Both the position numbers and the translations under genes were made by a program. 64,000 nt of DNA from Cyanoderma ruficeps (taxonomy: Eukaryota > Chordata > Aves > Passeriformes > Timaliidae), in NCBI GenBank assembly GCA_008694505.1, contig VZDJ01007747.1, positions 36,021,978 through 36,085,977 on the forward strand, written 5' to 3'. A model generated the notes under the pieces. It was not told the DNA's origin, made no database searches, and saw only the letters and a list, made by a program, of their open reading frames with translations. Position 1 is the first letter of the stretch. Every line of letters begins with the position of its first letter. This document shows positions 48,981-61,924 of this stretch, piece by piece.

Positions 48981-49950
48981 ATCACAGAATCATTAAGTTT
49001 GGAAAGAGATCATATCTGAGATCACAGAGTCCAACCTCTGACTGATCCCCACCTTGCCTACTAAACCATGCCACTGCTTGCCACGTTCAGTTGTTTCTTG
49101 GACACCCCCAGGGACAGTGACTCCATCACCTCCCTGGACAGTCCATTCCAATGTTTAGCAACTCTTTCCAGGAAGAAATTCCTCTTGATGTCCAGCCTGA
49201 ACCTCTCCTGGCACAGCTTGAGGAGGACATACCTCTTGTCCTGTTGATAGTTGCCTGGGAGAAGAGACCAATTCTCACCTGGCTACAGCCTCCTTTCAAG
49301 TAGTTGTAAAGAGCAGTAAGGTCTCTCCTGAGCCTCTTTTTCTCCAGACTAAACACCCCCAGCTCCCTCAGCCACTTCTTGTAGAACTTGTGCTCCAGAC
49401 CCTTCGCCAGCTCCATGGCCCTTCTCTGGACTTGCTCCAGCACCTCAATGTCTTTCCTGCAGTGAGGGTCCCAGAACTGGACACACAACTTGAGGTGTGG
49501 CCTCACCACTGCTGAGTACAAGGGTAGAATAACTTCCCTGGTCCTGCTCGACATGCTGGTCCACATCCAAGCCAGAAGGTCATTGGCCTTCTTGGCCACC
49601 TGGGCACACACTGGCTCACATTGCACTGCTGTCTACCAGCACCCCCAGCTCGTTTTCCACCAGACCCCTTTCCAGCCACTCTGCCCCAGCCTATATCACA
49701 GCCTGGGGTTGTTGTGACCCGAGCACAGGATCCAGCATTTGGCCTTGTTGAGCCTCCTGCCACTGGCCTCAGCCCATCAATCCAGCCTGCCCAGATCCCT
49801 CTGCAGAGCCTTCCTGCCCTCCAGCCTGACTTGGCGTAGTCCACAAATTTGCTGAGGGTAAACTCAATGCCCTCATCCGTTCATCAGAACAGGACTGGGC
49901 CCAACACTGATCCCTGGGGAACATGACTAGTGATAGGATGCTCACTGGAT
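48981..49950 (-). mobile_element. CR1 LINE, 5'-truncated, minus strand
   Basis: Its 3' end is at the low coordinate: 'ATCACAGAATCATTAAG' is the reverse complement of the GATTCTGTGAT tail, followed by 'GAGTCCAACC'. Going up in coordinate it runs through the 3' UTR, the ORF2 C-terminus and into the reverse-transcriptase region, and is lost near 49950 beside a degraded 'CTGATCCCTGGGGAACATG', the counterpart of the GVPQGS motif. The peptide remnants lack an intact 5' half. About 970 bp remain, making this the largest transposon here. It lies opposite in orientation to the other definite CR1 copies. Confidence 0.95.
49060..49935 (-). pseudogene. CR1 ORF2 (reverse transcriptase) remnant
   Basis: Read on the minus strand, the frame recovers '[20 protein letters not shown]', '[20 protein letters not shown]' and '[20 protein letters not shown]', all hallmarks of the CR1 reverse-transcriptase thumb and C-terminal region. 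Higher up, the catalytic FADD-type box reads F-V-D-Y at about 49838-49852, so the second catalytic Asp is gone. Several frameshifts and stops break the frame, and the endonuclease and N-terminal parts are absent. The intact protein would nick target DNA and copy LINE RNA; this remnant cannot. Confidence 0.92.
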
Positions 49951-49954
49951 GTTT

Positions 49955-52375
49955 TGCCAAGAGCTGAAGGGAAATTAGAGTGGGAATAAACCCTGTTGAT
50001 GAAAACATGTTTTTACCATGGTGAGAAGTGTTTTGTACAGTTTAACAGTAAATTGCCAAAGTGGCCAAAGAGACCAGGGTCTGCTCCAACCACACCTGAG
50101 CTTGCTTTGTCCTAACTGCTCTGTAAACAAGAGCATTGCTTGTCTGTCACCTCCAATGGCTTTGTGTTAAGGAGCTGTGCTGTCCTGTAGGCAGGCTGCA
50201 TTTCAGACAGTCTTGGCACAGAGGAGCTGTCTGATCTTGGGGAGTGATGTTTTCCTCTGCTTTTGAGTGTATCATATGTTTTCCACAACTGAATTTCTCA
50301 GTCTGAATGTGATGCCATGGCACGTGCATCAATAGTGTTCCTCTGTGGCAAGGTGTACTGAATGCCAAATGTCTTTGGCCGTCTGCTATTCTAAGGCAAC
50401 TTAGCAGAGCCAAGAAGCCTGCACCACCACTTTCATTAGGGGTAATTATCCTTGAGCAGCTGGGATAGGAGCCGGAGCCTGAATGGTAATTAGCTGCCAT
50501 TGCTAGGAGATGCATTTGCAGGTTTCTGTACCATTTGACTCTCTGCTTAAAGAACAGACAGGGAATTGTGATAAATCTTCAGTCCTTGCTGTTGGAGAAG
50601 AGCTGCCTGACTACAGATCAGCTTAAATTAGGATGTTCTTTGCATGCCCGTCCATGTGGTCTTGCTTCAGTGAGAAGTCATCCTGCACTTGGATGGTTTG
50701 GGTCTTTGCAGCAGCATGAACATTTTCCTGTATGTTTTCTCAACAGATGTGCTGCTTTATCAGGTTTTTTTTATGTTGTAGTAAAGTGACAGCTAGTGCA
50801 AATCTGTTTCAATTTTGTTTTAGAGGCAGAAATATGTATGCATGTCACCTGTGAACAGAATCAACAGACTGGTAGAACCAAACACAAACCTCAGTCGAAT
50901 ATAAGACTGATGTGTCTTTATCCATCAGTATTTTCAAAATATGCATTTTTAGTAGAAGTTTTGTGCTAGACTTAAATAGAAGAATAACTTTTTAAAACAT
51001 TTTCTTCCCCACAACCGTATTTGGTATTATGTTTGGTATCTGCCAAATAGCATTGGAAGAGCTTTACAAATAGTGTAAATATATTTCCTGCAATATCTTT
51101 TCATGATATGGGAGAATTTTTAGAGAGATGGGAAAGAATTTGTAAAGCTTTTTTTTATGTAGAACAAATCTGCCTGACACTTGATGATGTCTGCTTTGTT
51201 CTTTGATAATAACAACAGTTATCCCTATGTACTAATGTACATCTTCAAAACTTTTTACAAGTACTAATGAACTTTTGGAGCACTATTTAACAAATAAAAA
51301 GAGGAAGTGCATGATGGAAAACTGAAGATGTTAGGCAATACATACTTGTCCTGTGTTGTGTTGTGTTGTATTTTATCGTATTTCTGTGTAGGCAACACTT
51401 CTTGTTAGATTGGAAGGAAAGAAAACAATTGAAGGATCGCTTCTGTGCTTTGCTAAGGACCCCTGAAGAATTGTGTCAGTGAGGTCAAGGGCATTCAGCA
51501 TTACACTGCTAGATGCTGGGTCTGGTAGAATTTGTCCTAAATGTACAGTTGCATTTTCTGGTTGCCAAATTAAATTCTCCATGACTGGCATTTTTAGTGT
51601 ACTATGTAATTATTGATTTCTGCTCACATTGCATATGAGAATAAACAATAACAATCGCTGTCTATTACAGATTTTTCCATATACCCTAAGAAACACATTT
51701 TATTCTGCAACTTCAAACATTTGACTCAAAGTTTTTCTGCTTTCTGTGGAAAATCTAAGGCCAGGTTCATTTTCTCTTCCAGTTATAGCAGAATTTCAAT
51801 ATACAGGTTTTTATGACAGTGTTGAGAGTCAGTGATGCATTGCTTTGGTGGGCGTGGAGAAGACTTCAGCAGAGACTGAAGTGTTTGAGGGGATAGACAC
51901 AGGTTTGCTTTTTGCTGTTTGCCTTCAAGTGTGTTTTTCAACTTTCTGAAAGCCTTTGTGGAAATCTGCTGATCTCTGGAGGGGAGGCTGTGCTTGTCTA
52001 GCTGTTAATCAGTAGCAGCAGGATTCATTGCCAGGTACATTTCTTCCTTTGATATTTTTGCTCTGCAAACCACAAAGTCCAGCAGTTCACATTCTGCTGT
52101 AAATGTGCTTTGTTAGTGCTGGTATTTGGCTGCTGCCTTTTTTTATAGAAAAGAATGAGGTATAAAGGCTTGATTATAGTGAAGCCTGAAAGAGAAGAGC
52201 TCAGAGGATGGAGACGTCCTGACTTTAAAATAATGATCCATTTATGAATAACACAATCTTGTCACATACCTTCCCTTGCAGAAAATCTTCTCCCTGCCTT
52301 CTTGCCTTTTTTTGGCTGGTCTTGGTGTCCAGAACCTTACTGCCTGTAGATTTTGTGAAGTTACAACTTAATAAT
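49955..52375. other. Non-coding unique sequence
   Basis: No gene is recognised. At about 50435-50520 there is a TAATTA and ATGCATTTGCA-containing patch that looks like conserved non-coding DNA. A short TTGTG repeat lies at 51352-51370. A 122-codon minus frame at 50147-50515 has no known domain. Confidence 0.5.
51352..51370. repeat. TTGTG pentanucleotide repeat
   Basis: About three to four copies of TTGTG in tandem, then TTGTATTTT. Likely polymorphic. Confidence 0.7.
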
Positions 52376-52379
52376 TGAA

Positions 52380-52800
52380 ATTTCCTTATTGTCGGCTACA
52401 TATCGGCCCCCTGGTGCCTTGTTAAGTGCTGTGTTACCAGTGAATGTTCTTAATTATGTTAGGGAAGATGTTGTTCAAGTCACAAGTCATTTGCTCAAGG
52501 TTTGGGCCCAGCAGGTTAAACATTTTCAAATTAATTTCAGTTGCTAAACAGAAACAACACAGATCTCCAGAATGCTGATAACTTGCACTTTCTACTGAAT
52601 TCTGTGGGAGATTATTTTCTGTATTTTAAAATCAGGCTAATTGCTGGTTAAATGACAGGATAGGCTGGTTCTAGTCTCCCACTTTAGAATATGTCAAGTA
52701 TGGTTTTGCTAGAGAGAGGTGTCTATAAAGTCTCTGATTTGCATATTCAGAAGGGACATTAATTATATGCTAATGAAGCAGTCACCTGTAAAGTTCTAGG
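52380..52800. promoter_or_regulatory. Candidate regulatory block
   Basis: The block lacks recognisable transposons. It contains ATTTGCATAT at 52737-52746 (octamer), ATGCTAAT at 52767-52774 (octamer with one change) and TAATTA-type cores. A CTCF-like core lies at 52404-52418 on the minus strand (CACCAGGGGGCC). The motif mix suggests an enhancer or boundary, but no biochemical evidence can be read from sequence. Confidence 0.35.
52404..52418 (-). promoter_or_regulatory. CTCF-like core motif
   Basis: Minus strand GGCACCAGGGGGCCG agrees with the CTCF core at most positions (CACCAGGGGGC) but departs at the first C and in the last two bases. It lies 10.6 kb from the CTCF core in the CpG island and points the opposite way. 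Confidence 0.4.
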
Positions 52801-53558
52801 AACAACTTCTGAGGGCTAAACACAAAGATTTGGTGTTCTCTCTTACCAGTTTTACATGAAATAAAACAGTAAAGCTGTCCAAGAATTTTGATCATTCCTT
52901 TGTGCATGCAGATATATACTATAGGAAATGCTCTAAGCACTGTAGATACTAAAGGTATTTGTAGGTGAATGTGGTTTTTTTTAGATCATTTTATCTAAGG
53001 GCATATCTGTTTTTATGGATCTTCACTTACATGTATTTTTTCCCCTTTTGTTGAAAGCCATAGAATCTTTCTAATTTCTTTGATGTCATTATCATCAGCA
53101 GCTTTGTCCTCTGCCCTTTTTAATTAATGAATGACAGCCACTGGAAACCCAGACTCAGAAGCAGGATTGTGTGTAGCATTTAGGGGAGGGCTGCACTGCT
53201 GATAGACATGGAGCTTTGTAACAGCAGACATACCTGTCCAAAACTAGATGCTGACAAATAATAGGGGAAAGTGTTTCCCTGCTTCCCGTATCCAGTTGTA
53301 AATAAATCAGTAAATAATGCTAGCAAACAAGTAAACGAAAAACCTCTGAACAGATATAGATCTTCAGCCAAGCTTAAATAATGTCATTAATTTTTAGTAG
53401 AGAAGAGCATTTACCATGTCCTGCTGACCAAGAAGGGAATGTAAGGTTGGGAGTTTGTCATGAACATGGCCTCAGTTTATGATGAAAACATGCAACAATT
53501 ACAATTATACCTGAATTTCCATAAACATTATTTCAACACATTTTGTTAGCAGAAGCAT

Positions 53559-53590
53559 TGTATTAAGCTTGTATTAAACTTGTATTAAAC
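53559..53590. repeat. 11-bp unit repeated three times
   Basis: TTGTATTAAGC, TTGTATTAAAC, TTGTATTAAAC in tandem, almost identical. Confidence 0.8.
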
Positions 53591-56500
53591 GTTGTCATGA
53601 GTTTATGTAGCAAACCTCAGCCTGGGCATATTATTATTTTTGTTGCTGGGATTGGAGATTCCTGTTACTGTATCTTGAAGTAGATGCAGTTTTGTTTTTT
53701 TATTCAGTCTTGCTGTTGATAGCCTGTCCACCTTTGGGAGAACAAACCTATTCACCTTTGGGAAAGCATGTTAGCTGTTTTAATCTGAGCTACCAGTGGT
53801 GAATATCAATACTTTTTAGTGCTATACTTCAGTTTCCATCTGTGACTTTGTTAGCATAGAACTTCTGACTTCCTATGACTTAAGATCATAGGAATCATTG
53901 AATTCACAGAAAAACTGTCAGCCATAAAATTTAATTTTATAAATAGCTGTAATGCTATACTTGTTAAGATTACTTTGGGAAAATACCACTTCAACACACA
54001 TCCACATCCACCCACAGTAAAAAAGATTATGTTGGGTTTTTTTTTTTTAGCTAGGTAAAGCCACAAAATTACTGTCAGATACTATTCAGGTTGTTCTGTC
54101 TGGGTTTATGAAGTAATATCTCTTTATATGTGAATTTATGATAAAAATTTGGATTTTCATCAGTGAATCTTGCTTAAAATACTGAACATGTAGGGCAGGG
54201 ACGGGAGACATCAGACCCTGTGAAGTGTACAAGAATTACAGCCCCTGACTGACCTCTCCTCAGACAAGTGGGACAGCTGAAAGGCATCTGACAGGAAAGG
54301 CATGTGTGGGTGGAGTACTTAGTCACTGGGAGGTGGGTGGCCCTAAAAATGGCTTTGTGAGACTGGTTGTGTGTATTGAGTTCATGCAGGTTGTGTGGGT
54401 ATTTGACAGCTGCGTGTTGATGGAAACTCAGGAGCTCCTATTGGAAGAACACACAAAAAATGGGGATTTGGGCTACTTTGCACAGAAAAGCAAGTAAGTG
54501 CTTAGAAAAGAAGGGTACTGGGTGCTTGAGGAGTGTAAGGTACAGCTGGATTTGGAAGAACATGAGACTTCTAAGTCAGCAGCAGGCCCTTGAGCTGATG
54601 GTCGTGCTGCCACGCCCCTGTGGTCTCTGACTGCGCTTTCTCCAGAGATGGCTTGAAGCTCTGGCTGTGCACTTGCTGTGTTCAGCAGGGCTTGAGCTAT
54701 GGGTTAGAAGTGGTCTCAGGTGTGGTGAGGACTTCTGGTCAGTGGGCAGTGCACCAGATTTGCTCAAGTAAGTGGGCCAGAAGGACAGGAAGCCTGCTTC
54801 AGTATGTACAGGCACTTGGATACATGGTTAAAAGGAAAAAATACCTCAGTAGAGCTGGCAGGAAAGGCAAAAGCTGCAGACATTGTGGAAGTTTTGTTAA
54901 AACAGTTACCAAAGTAGAAACTGATTGCTTGATCCTTGTAATAGGGACTTCAGCCTCTTAGTTTTTAATATATGGGACACTCTCCTTAGTTCCCTTTCCT
55001 CTGAGAATAGAGAGATAATGTGTCTCAGTCAGGCTCTTCTGCCCTGCCTTCCTCCCAGGTCAATATAGATAAGAACCTCTTTCTTCTTTCCCAGCCACTG
55101 CTGAGTCTGTTTTATAAATAGTTCCCAAAATTGTTGCTTCCATCTGAAGTTCTGTTTGCTTCTGAGCAGCCTGCCATAATGGAGTTATTCCTGTGTGCCA
55201 GATGCCTTCCTCAGTTGTTTTGTACCCAAAGAATTCCCACTCTTCCCTTTTGCTGTGGATGTGAGGTTGTGCCTTTGCCTTTCCTAAGTGACCCAGATCA
55301 AAAGGGACAGAGCTGACAAGAGTTATGGTAGCTTTCCCTGCAGCATATTTGTCCTACTTGCCTGCTGATCTACACATTGTCTCCTCTTTTGCCAGTCTTT
55401 TTAGTCACTTCAGTGGGACAATGTCTCCTATAATATTCATACATTGATATCAAAGGGTTTATTGGAATTCAAGAAGCAGCAGTTGCTGCTATGTATCAGC
55501 AGTAATTAACATTCTTTAACTCCTCATCCATAACAATACATCAAAGACCTTGAAGATAAAGGAGCAGCAGCATCTAATGGTGCAGAGACTCTTTTCACCA
55601 GTTCATATATCTGCATTTTTAAGAAAGCACTTGAAAGCAAAACTAGAAGTTCTATTATTTTTATTACTTAGAGGAATCCAAATACTTTAGCCCATCACAT
55701 GTGCAGAAGGTGTGTATATCTGCCCACTTGTATGAGGAAGAGCAAAGACATCACGGGTAGATTGCAAAAAGCTTTTTGAAGACTTCCATAAGTTGAGGCT
55801 CTGGGTTTATTCTGCCAGTTCTTCATATCTGATACCCCACTGCTGTGAATGAAACATGCTGGGGAGCTGCCATACTTTCCTTCCTGCCCTCCCTGTGTCA
55901 TGGTTTATCTCCTTCTTTACAGAGAAACCTGAGATAGTTTTTTGTTGTATGAACTCCTCCATGTTTTTGATCACAAGAATAATCTAATTACCTTCCGCAG
56001 AACAACACGCACCTGGTAGCCATTACCTGGAAAACTGGACATATGAGATCTGCACTGTATCTGCATGGTGCTCTCCCCCAAAAAACCCTCTACTGTATTG
56101 TGGAAACTCCCCTGGAGTGGGGTGACTTCACTGAGAATACAGTCCTGCAAAACCTGCCAACAGAATCAAAATTGTTAACTAGATCAGTAGACTGAACTGC
56201 TATTGAACTATCCCAGGCTCAGCAGCATTGCTTTCCTTTGGTAGATGTATTGATGAGTCAACGCTAATTCCTCAGGCTGTTTATACTTCATGTTGCCAGA
56301 AGACCATCTAATGCTTTTTCACTCTCTTCCAGAGGCTGAGAGATTACTAAACTGCACTTTTCTTTCCAAGTTAGTATTACACTGAAAGACATGTATTCAG
56401 CTAGTTTCAGCTGCTCTCTTTGTGTTTCAATCTCCCCAGCTGTCCTTACTGATCACTTGCACTAGTTTCCTTTGCTCAGGCTTTATCTTTGTCCACCTGG

Positions 56501-59500
56501 CATCCAAAATTGGTGGAAACAGCAGTCCCAGCTGGAGCTTTTTAGCTTAAAAATGTGCTTCCAGGTTTACTGCAACAATATCCTGGGGAATATGACATGA
56601 ATAGGCTACACGGAGCTTATGTGAACCACCAAACAAAGCAGTTGATCACTTAGTAAGCAAGCTAAAAGTCTGAGAATGAAAGGTGAGGCTTTGGAGGAGC
56701 ATCAGGTGGGACCACCTTCAACATCACCCAAAAGTAAATTTGCTCTGTTAATATGCTATGAAGTCTTGTGACGTGGTCATCAAGGGGTGAGCTTTATTTT
56801 TAGTACAGCAGTATTAGAAATACTGTTTTCAAAGTATGTGTGTATATGCAGTGAGCAGAGACTAATCATTCCATCCTTGTTGCAAAGGTGATGAATTATG
56901 ACTATTCTTTATTTTTTGGATAAGTAAAGGAAAAAAATCTGCATGCGTAGTTCAGGAGTTTTATCGCATCCATAGAATTGCTTCAGGGCCTTGTATCAGA
57001 CGACACGGTGGTTCTGCAGTGTCTCAGAATGCTCAGCATCTCCATGTGTCTGTGTACCAGATACCAACAGATATCAGGGCAGCCTCTTGTGTAGACTGTG
57101 TACTAACTGCTGCTGGTTACTCTTCTGCACCAGCCACTTCTCAGTTCCCTGGCATGACTGGACTCTGCAGTTCAATCCCTGGTGTTCGCTGACTTTGTAC
57201 TATTGTTACATGTCAGCTGGTTGGGGACTTGCCTTGTGAGTGATCTTTCTCATCTGATCCTTGTGAATGCCAGTAACTAACTTGTATATGGACTTTTTCA
57301 TTTTTTTTAATCTACTTCCCTAGCAGTTGTTCCTAGAATTGTTACATCTGGTGTGAAGTAGTTGCCCTGTGGCTAAGAATTAGAGCTGATATCTTTAGGA
57401 AAAACCCAGATTTGGCATCTACTTCATAGGTTTGCACACAACATGGTGTGTGGGTTTGTGCAGTGTGTTTGCATTGCTCACCAGTGCGTTAGGAAGCTCC
57501 CTTAGGAATTGTTTGCAAACTGACTTTCCACAGACAATGTCTTATGTTTTACATCTGGGCACAGAACTGTGGCTGGGATGCCCTTGCCAGGCCTGGCACA
57601 GATGGCTTCACTTCACTTGAGCTGTCTCTTATGACAACTGGCACGAGGAAAACTGCATGAACGTATTTGCAGTGCATACAAATAGGCATTCTGAATTACT
57701 CCTCCTGTCTGCCTTCTGGCTTGCCATCCCTTTCAGTGTTTCAGAAAGGCAGTCTTGAGTGCGTTCTCCCTTCCCTGGAAGAGCTGCAAGCTTACACAGC
57801 TATCTCTGAGACTCACTGAGAAACCACAAGCAACAGGTTTTGGTATTGCTATTGAAAATTCTGATAGCTGCAATGCAGCTTTTTCTTTAGCATTTTCATA
57901 TGCAGAAACAACAACTCCAAAAGAGTTGCTTGCTTTGATCAATATGATCAGTAAGTTTACTCTCGTGAAAATGCGTTTACCATCTGAATCTGCTGGCAGC
58001 ATTTATGATTATTTTGAAAGATCAGAAATTTTGAACACAAAAATCTACAATTTCAGACATAGTTAGGATGCAGCTATTTGTCATCTACTGTAGTAGACAA
58101 CCACTGTCTTGTTATCCAGCTTTAATGCTAAGATGCAGAGCTGGAAGGCTTTTTGGCTGGGTAGGTATAGTTTTACTTGGCAAATGCAGCTGGCTTGCTG
58201 TTCTAGTTCACCCAGAAGTGACACAGCAGATGATACTGGTTATCACAGCCAATATGGCAGGGAAGAGGTAAAAAATTTCAGAATGTAAAAGAAATAAGAG
58301 GGCAGAAGAGTAATTTTTATAAAATATTGCTGTTTACTTTAAAATGTGATCTGTTTGTATTGCAAAGGTGAAAAGGCAAAGCACCAAATCATTCTGGTGC
58401 TCATGGCAGTACAATTCTGTGGCAGAATAACAGTGTTTCCTCCTTATATGAAGACGTCACAGCCCAGTTGCATCCATATTATACTATGTATAACCATATA
58501 GAATTAGAAATGCTGCACTTTAGGTTCAGGAATGAGCAAAATATATAAGCCAGGAAAGGCAAGGACAGAAATATGTGTGTTGGTGGTAACTGCATCATTA
58601 GCAGTAATCCCAATTGCCCAGGCCACGTCTCATGTCAGGCAGATGAGATGCATAAATCAGTTTTGTAAGAAAATACAGGTCACCTTTTACACTCCTAAAA
58701 AACAAACTAGCCGTGGATGGAGTGTTATAGGGTAAAATTGCACCATATGTTTGAGGGTTGTACTGAACCCCAGTGCAGAAAATGAGAAAATCAGAAGTGT
58801 TTCTGCACCTCAGCAAAAGCAAAGTAGGTGTTTGGAGAGAAGGCTGATGGAGGTAACAAAATCACTGCAATATTCTGTCAGGTGCCATCATAATGTGGTG
58901 TGGTGCCAAGCCTGAATGACCTTCCTGGCCCCATGTCCCCACACGTAACTGTGGCTCCTGCTGCTTAAGGGCCCAGCTTGTCTGCACAGCCTGCCAGCGT
59001 CTCACTGCAGCAGTGGGCAGAGGCTGGCACACAGAGGCTTTGCACAAAACAATTTAGCCTTGAAAAGCTTCATCCTGCCTACAGTAGCTCAGCTTTGGAG
59101 AGCAGAAGGTCTCATTGGTTCAGGATGCACTGCCAGTGCACATGGCCTTGCACTTAACTTCCTGTTTGTGAGGAAAGCATCCTGCAAACCTCGTATGTTC
59201 AGAGAAAATAAAAACCCAAATGTAAGCACGGTTTCAGCAGTGCACATCTTGATGCAATCCCTCTTCTAAGCTCAGAAGCTGGTCCCACTTTGTGGGGTTA
59301 GCACTGGGGGAAGTGTGGGGAGTAGGAATTAGCAGAGGTCCAAACCACACCAATTGCATGGAAACTCTCTCTTGACGTAGTTTGCCAACATCTCCCCAAG
59401 GGGACCTGGCTCATGTGTTGGGAAAAACACATTGTTGTCCATACCAGTGATTTACAGTCTCTTGAAATATTCTCTTTAAACAGATCTTTCATGCAAGCAG

Positions 59501-59783
59501 AGACCAGTGACTTGAAGCTGTTACAAGCTATGGGACAGGGGTCCAAAGAGCCTGCTTGTTTACAGACACAAAGGAGCTGTTCAGAATCTTTTCTTTCGTT
59601 GGTTGTTTTATTTTTTTTAACTTGTCACATGCTGTAGGTCCTAAGTATATTTTTATTCCTTAGAACAATAGATGTAAACACATTTCTTCATATTTCATAG
59701 CCACAGAGTAATTGGGTCATTGAGGTACTTTTAAAACATATGTAGGAATTGAAAAGATTTTTGGTTTTTCTTACCTGTAAGGT

Positions 59784-59806
59784 TATATATATATATATAC
59801 ATATAC
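59784..59806. repeat. TA dinucleotide microsatellite
   Basis: About ten TA steps ending in CATATAC. Likely length-variable. Confidence 0.8.
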
Positions 59807-60560
59807 AAATGCAGAGGAAGAATCACTTAAAATTTCCGATTGCATTTTATTGACCTGGAACTGTAATATTTGCAAGAGCTTAGGTGAAATGGGAAGCTTT
59901 GAGAGGTTGTTTGGAAGTCTGAAGAAAACTGCTATTCTTTTTCACTGGTTGGCTGAACAGTGTTTCCTGCACATGCAATGAGACCTCCTCCTCCAGTTGG
60001 TTTTATTATAAACACTCGGTGCCCTCAGCCTCTACACAGGGGATGGAGATCTTGACTCCTTTGAATGAGAAGTACTGAAATCATACAAACAGCTCGTGCA
60101 CATTGATCACTGCTATCATCCCAATTGGCCATGATCAAATCCTTTTCCCAGGAGAGACAGCTTTGCCTGCTGGCCTTGAGTGCTTCTCATTTCAGCTGTG
60201 AAGTAAGATGCTCTGATGGGTGTGTCTTTAATGCAAGTTCCTCTCAAGATCTTATCAACAGGCATTGAGGTTATCAGCATCCACTGCCTTTGAGATAGAA
60301 ACCAAATCTCATGATCTGGAACTCAAAGAAATTTTTTTTTTCACTTGAGAGCACTAATCCCTCTTTCTAATTGGAAGACAAAACTTTAGCAGGAGGATTT
60401 TATTAGACTTCATGTTCCATGAAGTAAAAGGGCAATTTGTACAGCAGCAGCTTGTATTCCATTGGTAGTGAAAGAAATATTTGAAATTGGCATAAAGGTT
60501 GAATAGAGATCCAGTTCAAGTGTGTTAAACATCTTTTGGGAAAATGTTGCTGACATGCTG

Positions 60561-60650
60561 TGTTGTTGGTTTTGTGGGATTTTTAAAATTTTTTTTTTGT
60601 GTGTGTGGTTGTGATTTTGTTATTGTTGTTTTTGGTTTTGTTTTTAATGC
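60561..60650. repeat. T/G-rich low-complexity tract
   Basis: Poly-T, GTGTGTG and TTGTTTTTGG-type segments follow one another. It appears to have grown by slippage. Confidence 0.6.
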
Positions 60651-61791
60651 ACCTTTTCTGGGAAAAAAAAAGAAATATACCTGATATGGTATAATGGCTA
60701 TTTATTCCCTCTTGCTGACTTCTTCACATTTTTACGTAAAGCCATAGAGCTTCCATATTCAGAATGCATCTGGATAAATTGCCATGCAGATTTTTTTCTT
60801 ATACAGAGGACCCACACCTCTTGAGGATTTTCATGGGCAAAGAAGTTCAGGTGCTGGAAATGAAAGATAGTCATTACAAGGGCAAACAGAGTAACTCTGT
60901 CATCTTACTGCAGAGGAGAATGCTCTATTTTGGTTTGGGTTAGTCTCGATCTGCAGGTTGGAAGGGTTGACATGAACTTCTCAGAGTCCATGCTGTCAAT
61001 AAGTATCCTGCTAAGGCTGGTCTTGTTATCTCCAATTTTCCTTCTAAATGGAGTTGTAGTGGGCTCCTAACTTTAGAGCTTGTAATCTTTCTACCAAGCT
61101 TGTTGCAAAAGTGGAGAACTTTCAGCTGTGAAATTCTGAATGATGGGTACTGCAGATACTGCAGAGACAGAAACCCCTGAGCTAATTTCCCCTCATTTTT
61201 TTTCTCCCCCTGAAAAAAAGGGATGTAAGTCTTATCTCATATTTCTAATGACTTGTCCAGATTCTGCATCTCCCACTACACCTTGCAATACAGAGTAAGC
61301 AGCTGGGACTGATTTTACTGTAATAGGACATATCTGTGCTTCTAGGGGAAAGGAGAATCTTGAATTTACTTAAATTCCTTAGCAGCTCTATTCAAGTAAT
61401 TCAAGACCTAGCACATCCTCTGTAGATCTGATAGCTGAACCGTGTGTCAGAGAAAGGCAATTAAATGTGATAAAATGTAGATTTGAATCACAGTTTGGCC
61501 TGAATGTAACCCTGAAGTATGTGCCTTATAGTCATATTTACAATAGATATAAATCATTCAAATTAGTAATAAAACTAATGAGACAGAAGCAAAATAGTAA
61601 CCTGACTAAAATTCTCATTTCAGTAATGGAATGTGACTCAGACATTTGAAGTGAAAATGGATACACGCTGATTAAATTTGAAAAATATTCTTTGAGTCTT
61701 TTTCTTAAAAAAACTCCTATTGCTTGCTTGGTCACTAAGGTTTGCACTTACCTGTAGTGAAAATGCAGAGTTCTGTTAAAGTAAATGGAAG

Positions 61792-61921
61792 TCATCCCTG
61801 GGAGTGTTCAGGGTCAGTCTGGATGGGGCTCTGGGCAACCTGATGTGGTGGAAGGGGAGCTGGAATGAGATGATCTTTAAGGTCCCTTCCAGCCCAAACC
61901 AGGCTGTGACTCTGTGATCAG
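61792..61921 (+). mobile_element. CR1 LINE 3' end (5'-truncated)
   Basis: The segments are 'TCCCTGGGAGTGTTCAGGG', 'GATGGGGCTCTGGGCAACCT', 'GATGATCTTTAAGGTCCCTT' and 'CCAGCCCAAACC', finishing in 'CTGTGACTCTGTGATC'. These match, in order, the last 130 bp of avian CR1, including a degenerate ATTCTATGAT-type tail. The short CCTGCCCATGGCAGGGG segment usual in this part is missing, consistent with a small deletion. The subfamily is not determined. Confidence 0.9.
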
Positions 61922-61924
61922 AAG

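Larger units (their letters stand above)
52805..61785. other. Non-coding unique sequence
   Basis: No gene is recognised. Simple repeats include an 11-bp tandem at 53559-53590, a TA run at 59784-59806 and a T/G-rich tract at 60561-60650. A perfect 8-bp-stem hairpin is at 60407-60425. A 103-codon plus frame at 57755-58066 overlaps an 89-codon minus frame; neither shows a known domain. Confidence 0.55.

Noticed and set aside
49490..49839. Plus-strand open frames over the CR1
   Set aside because: Antisense shadows of the CR1 ORF2 remnant on the minus strand.
57733..58066. Overlapping 103- and 89-codon frames on opposite strands
   Set aside because: Both look protein-like in parts but show no known domain; overlapping opposite frames suggest chance.
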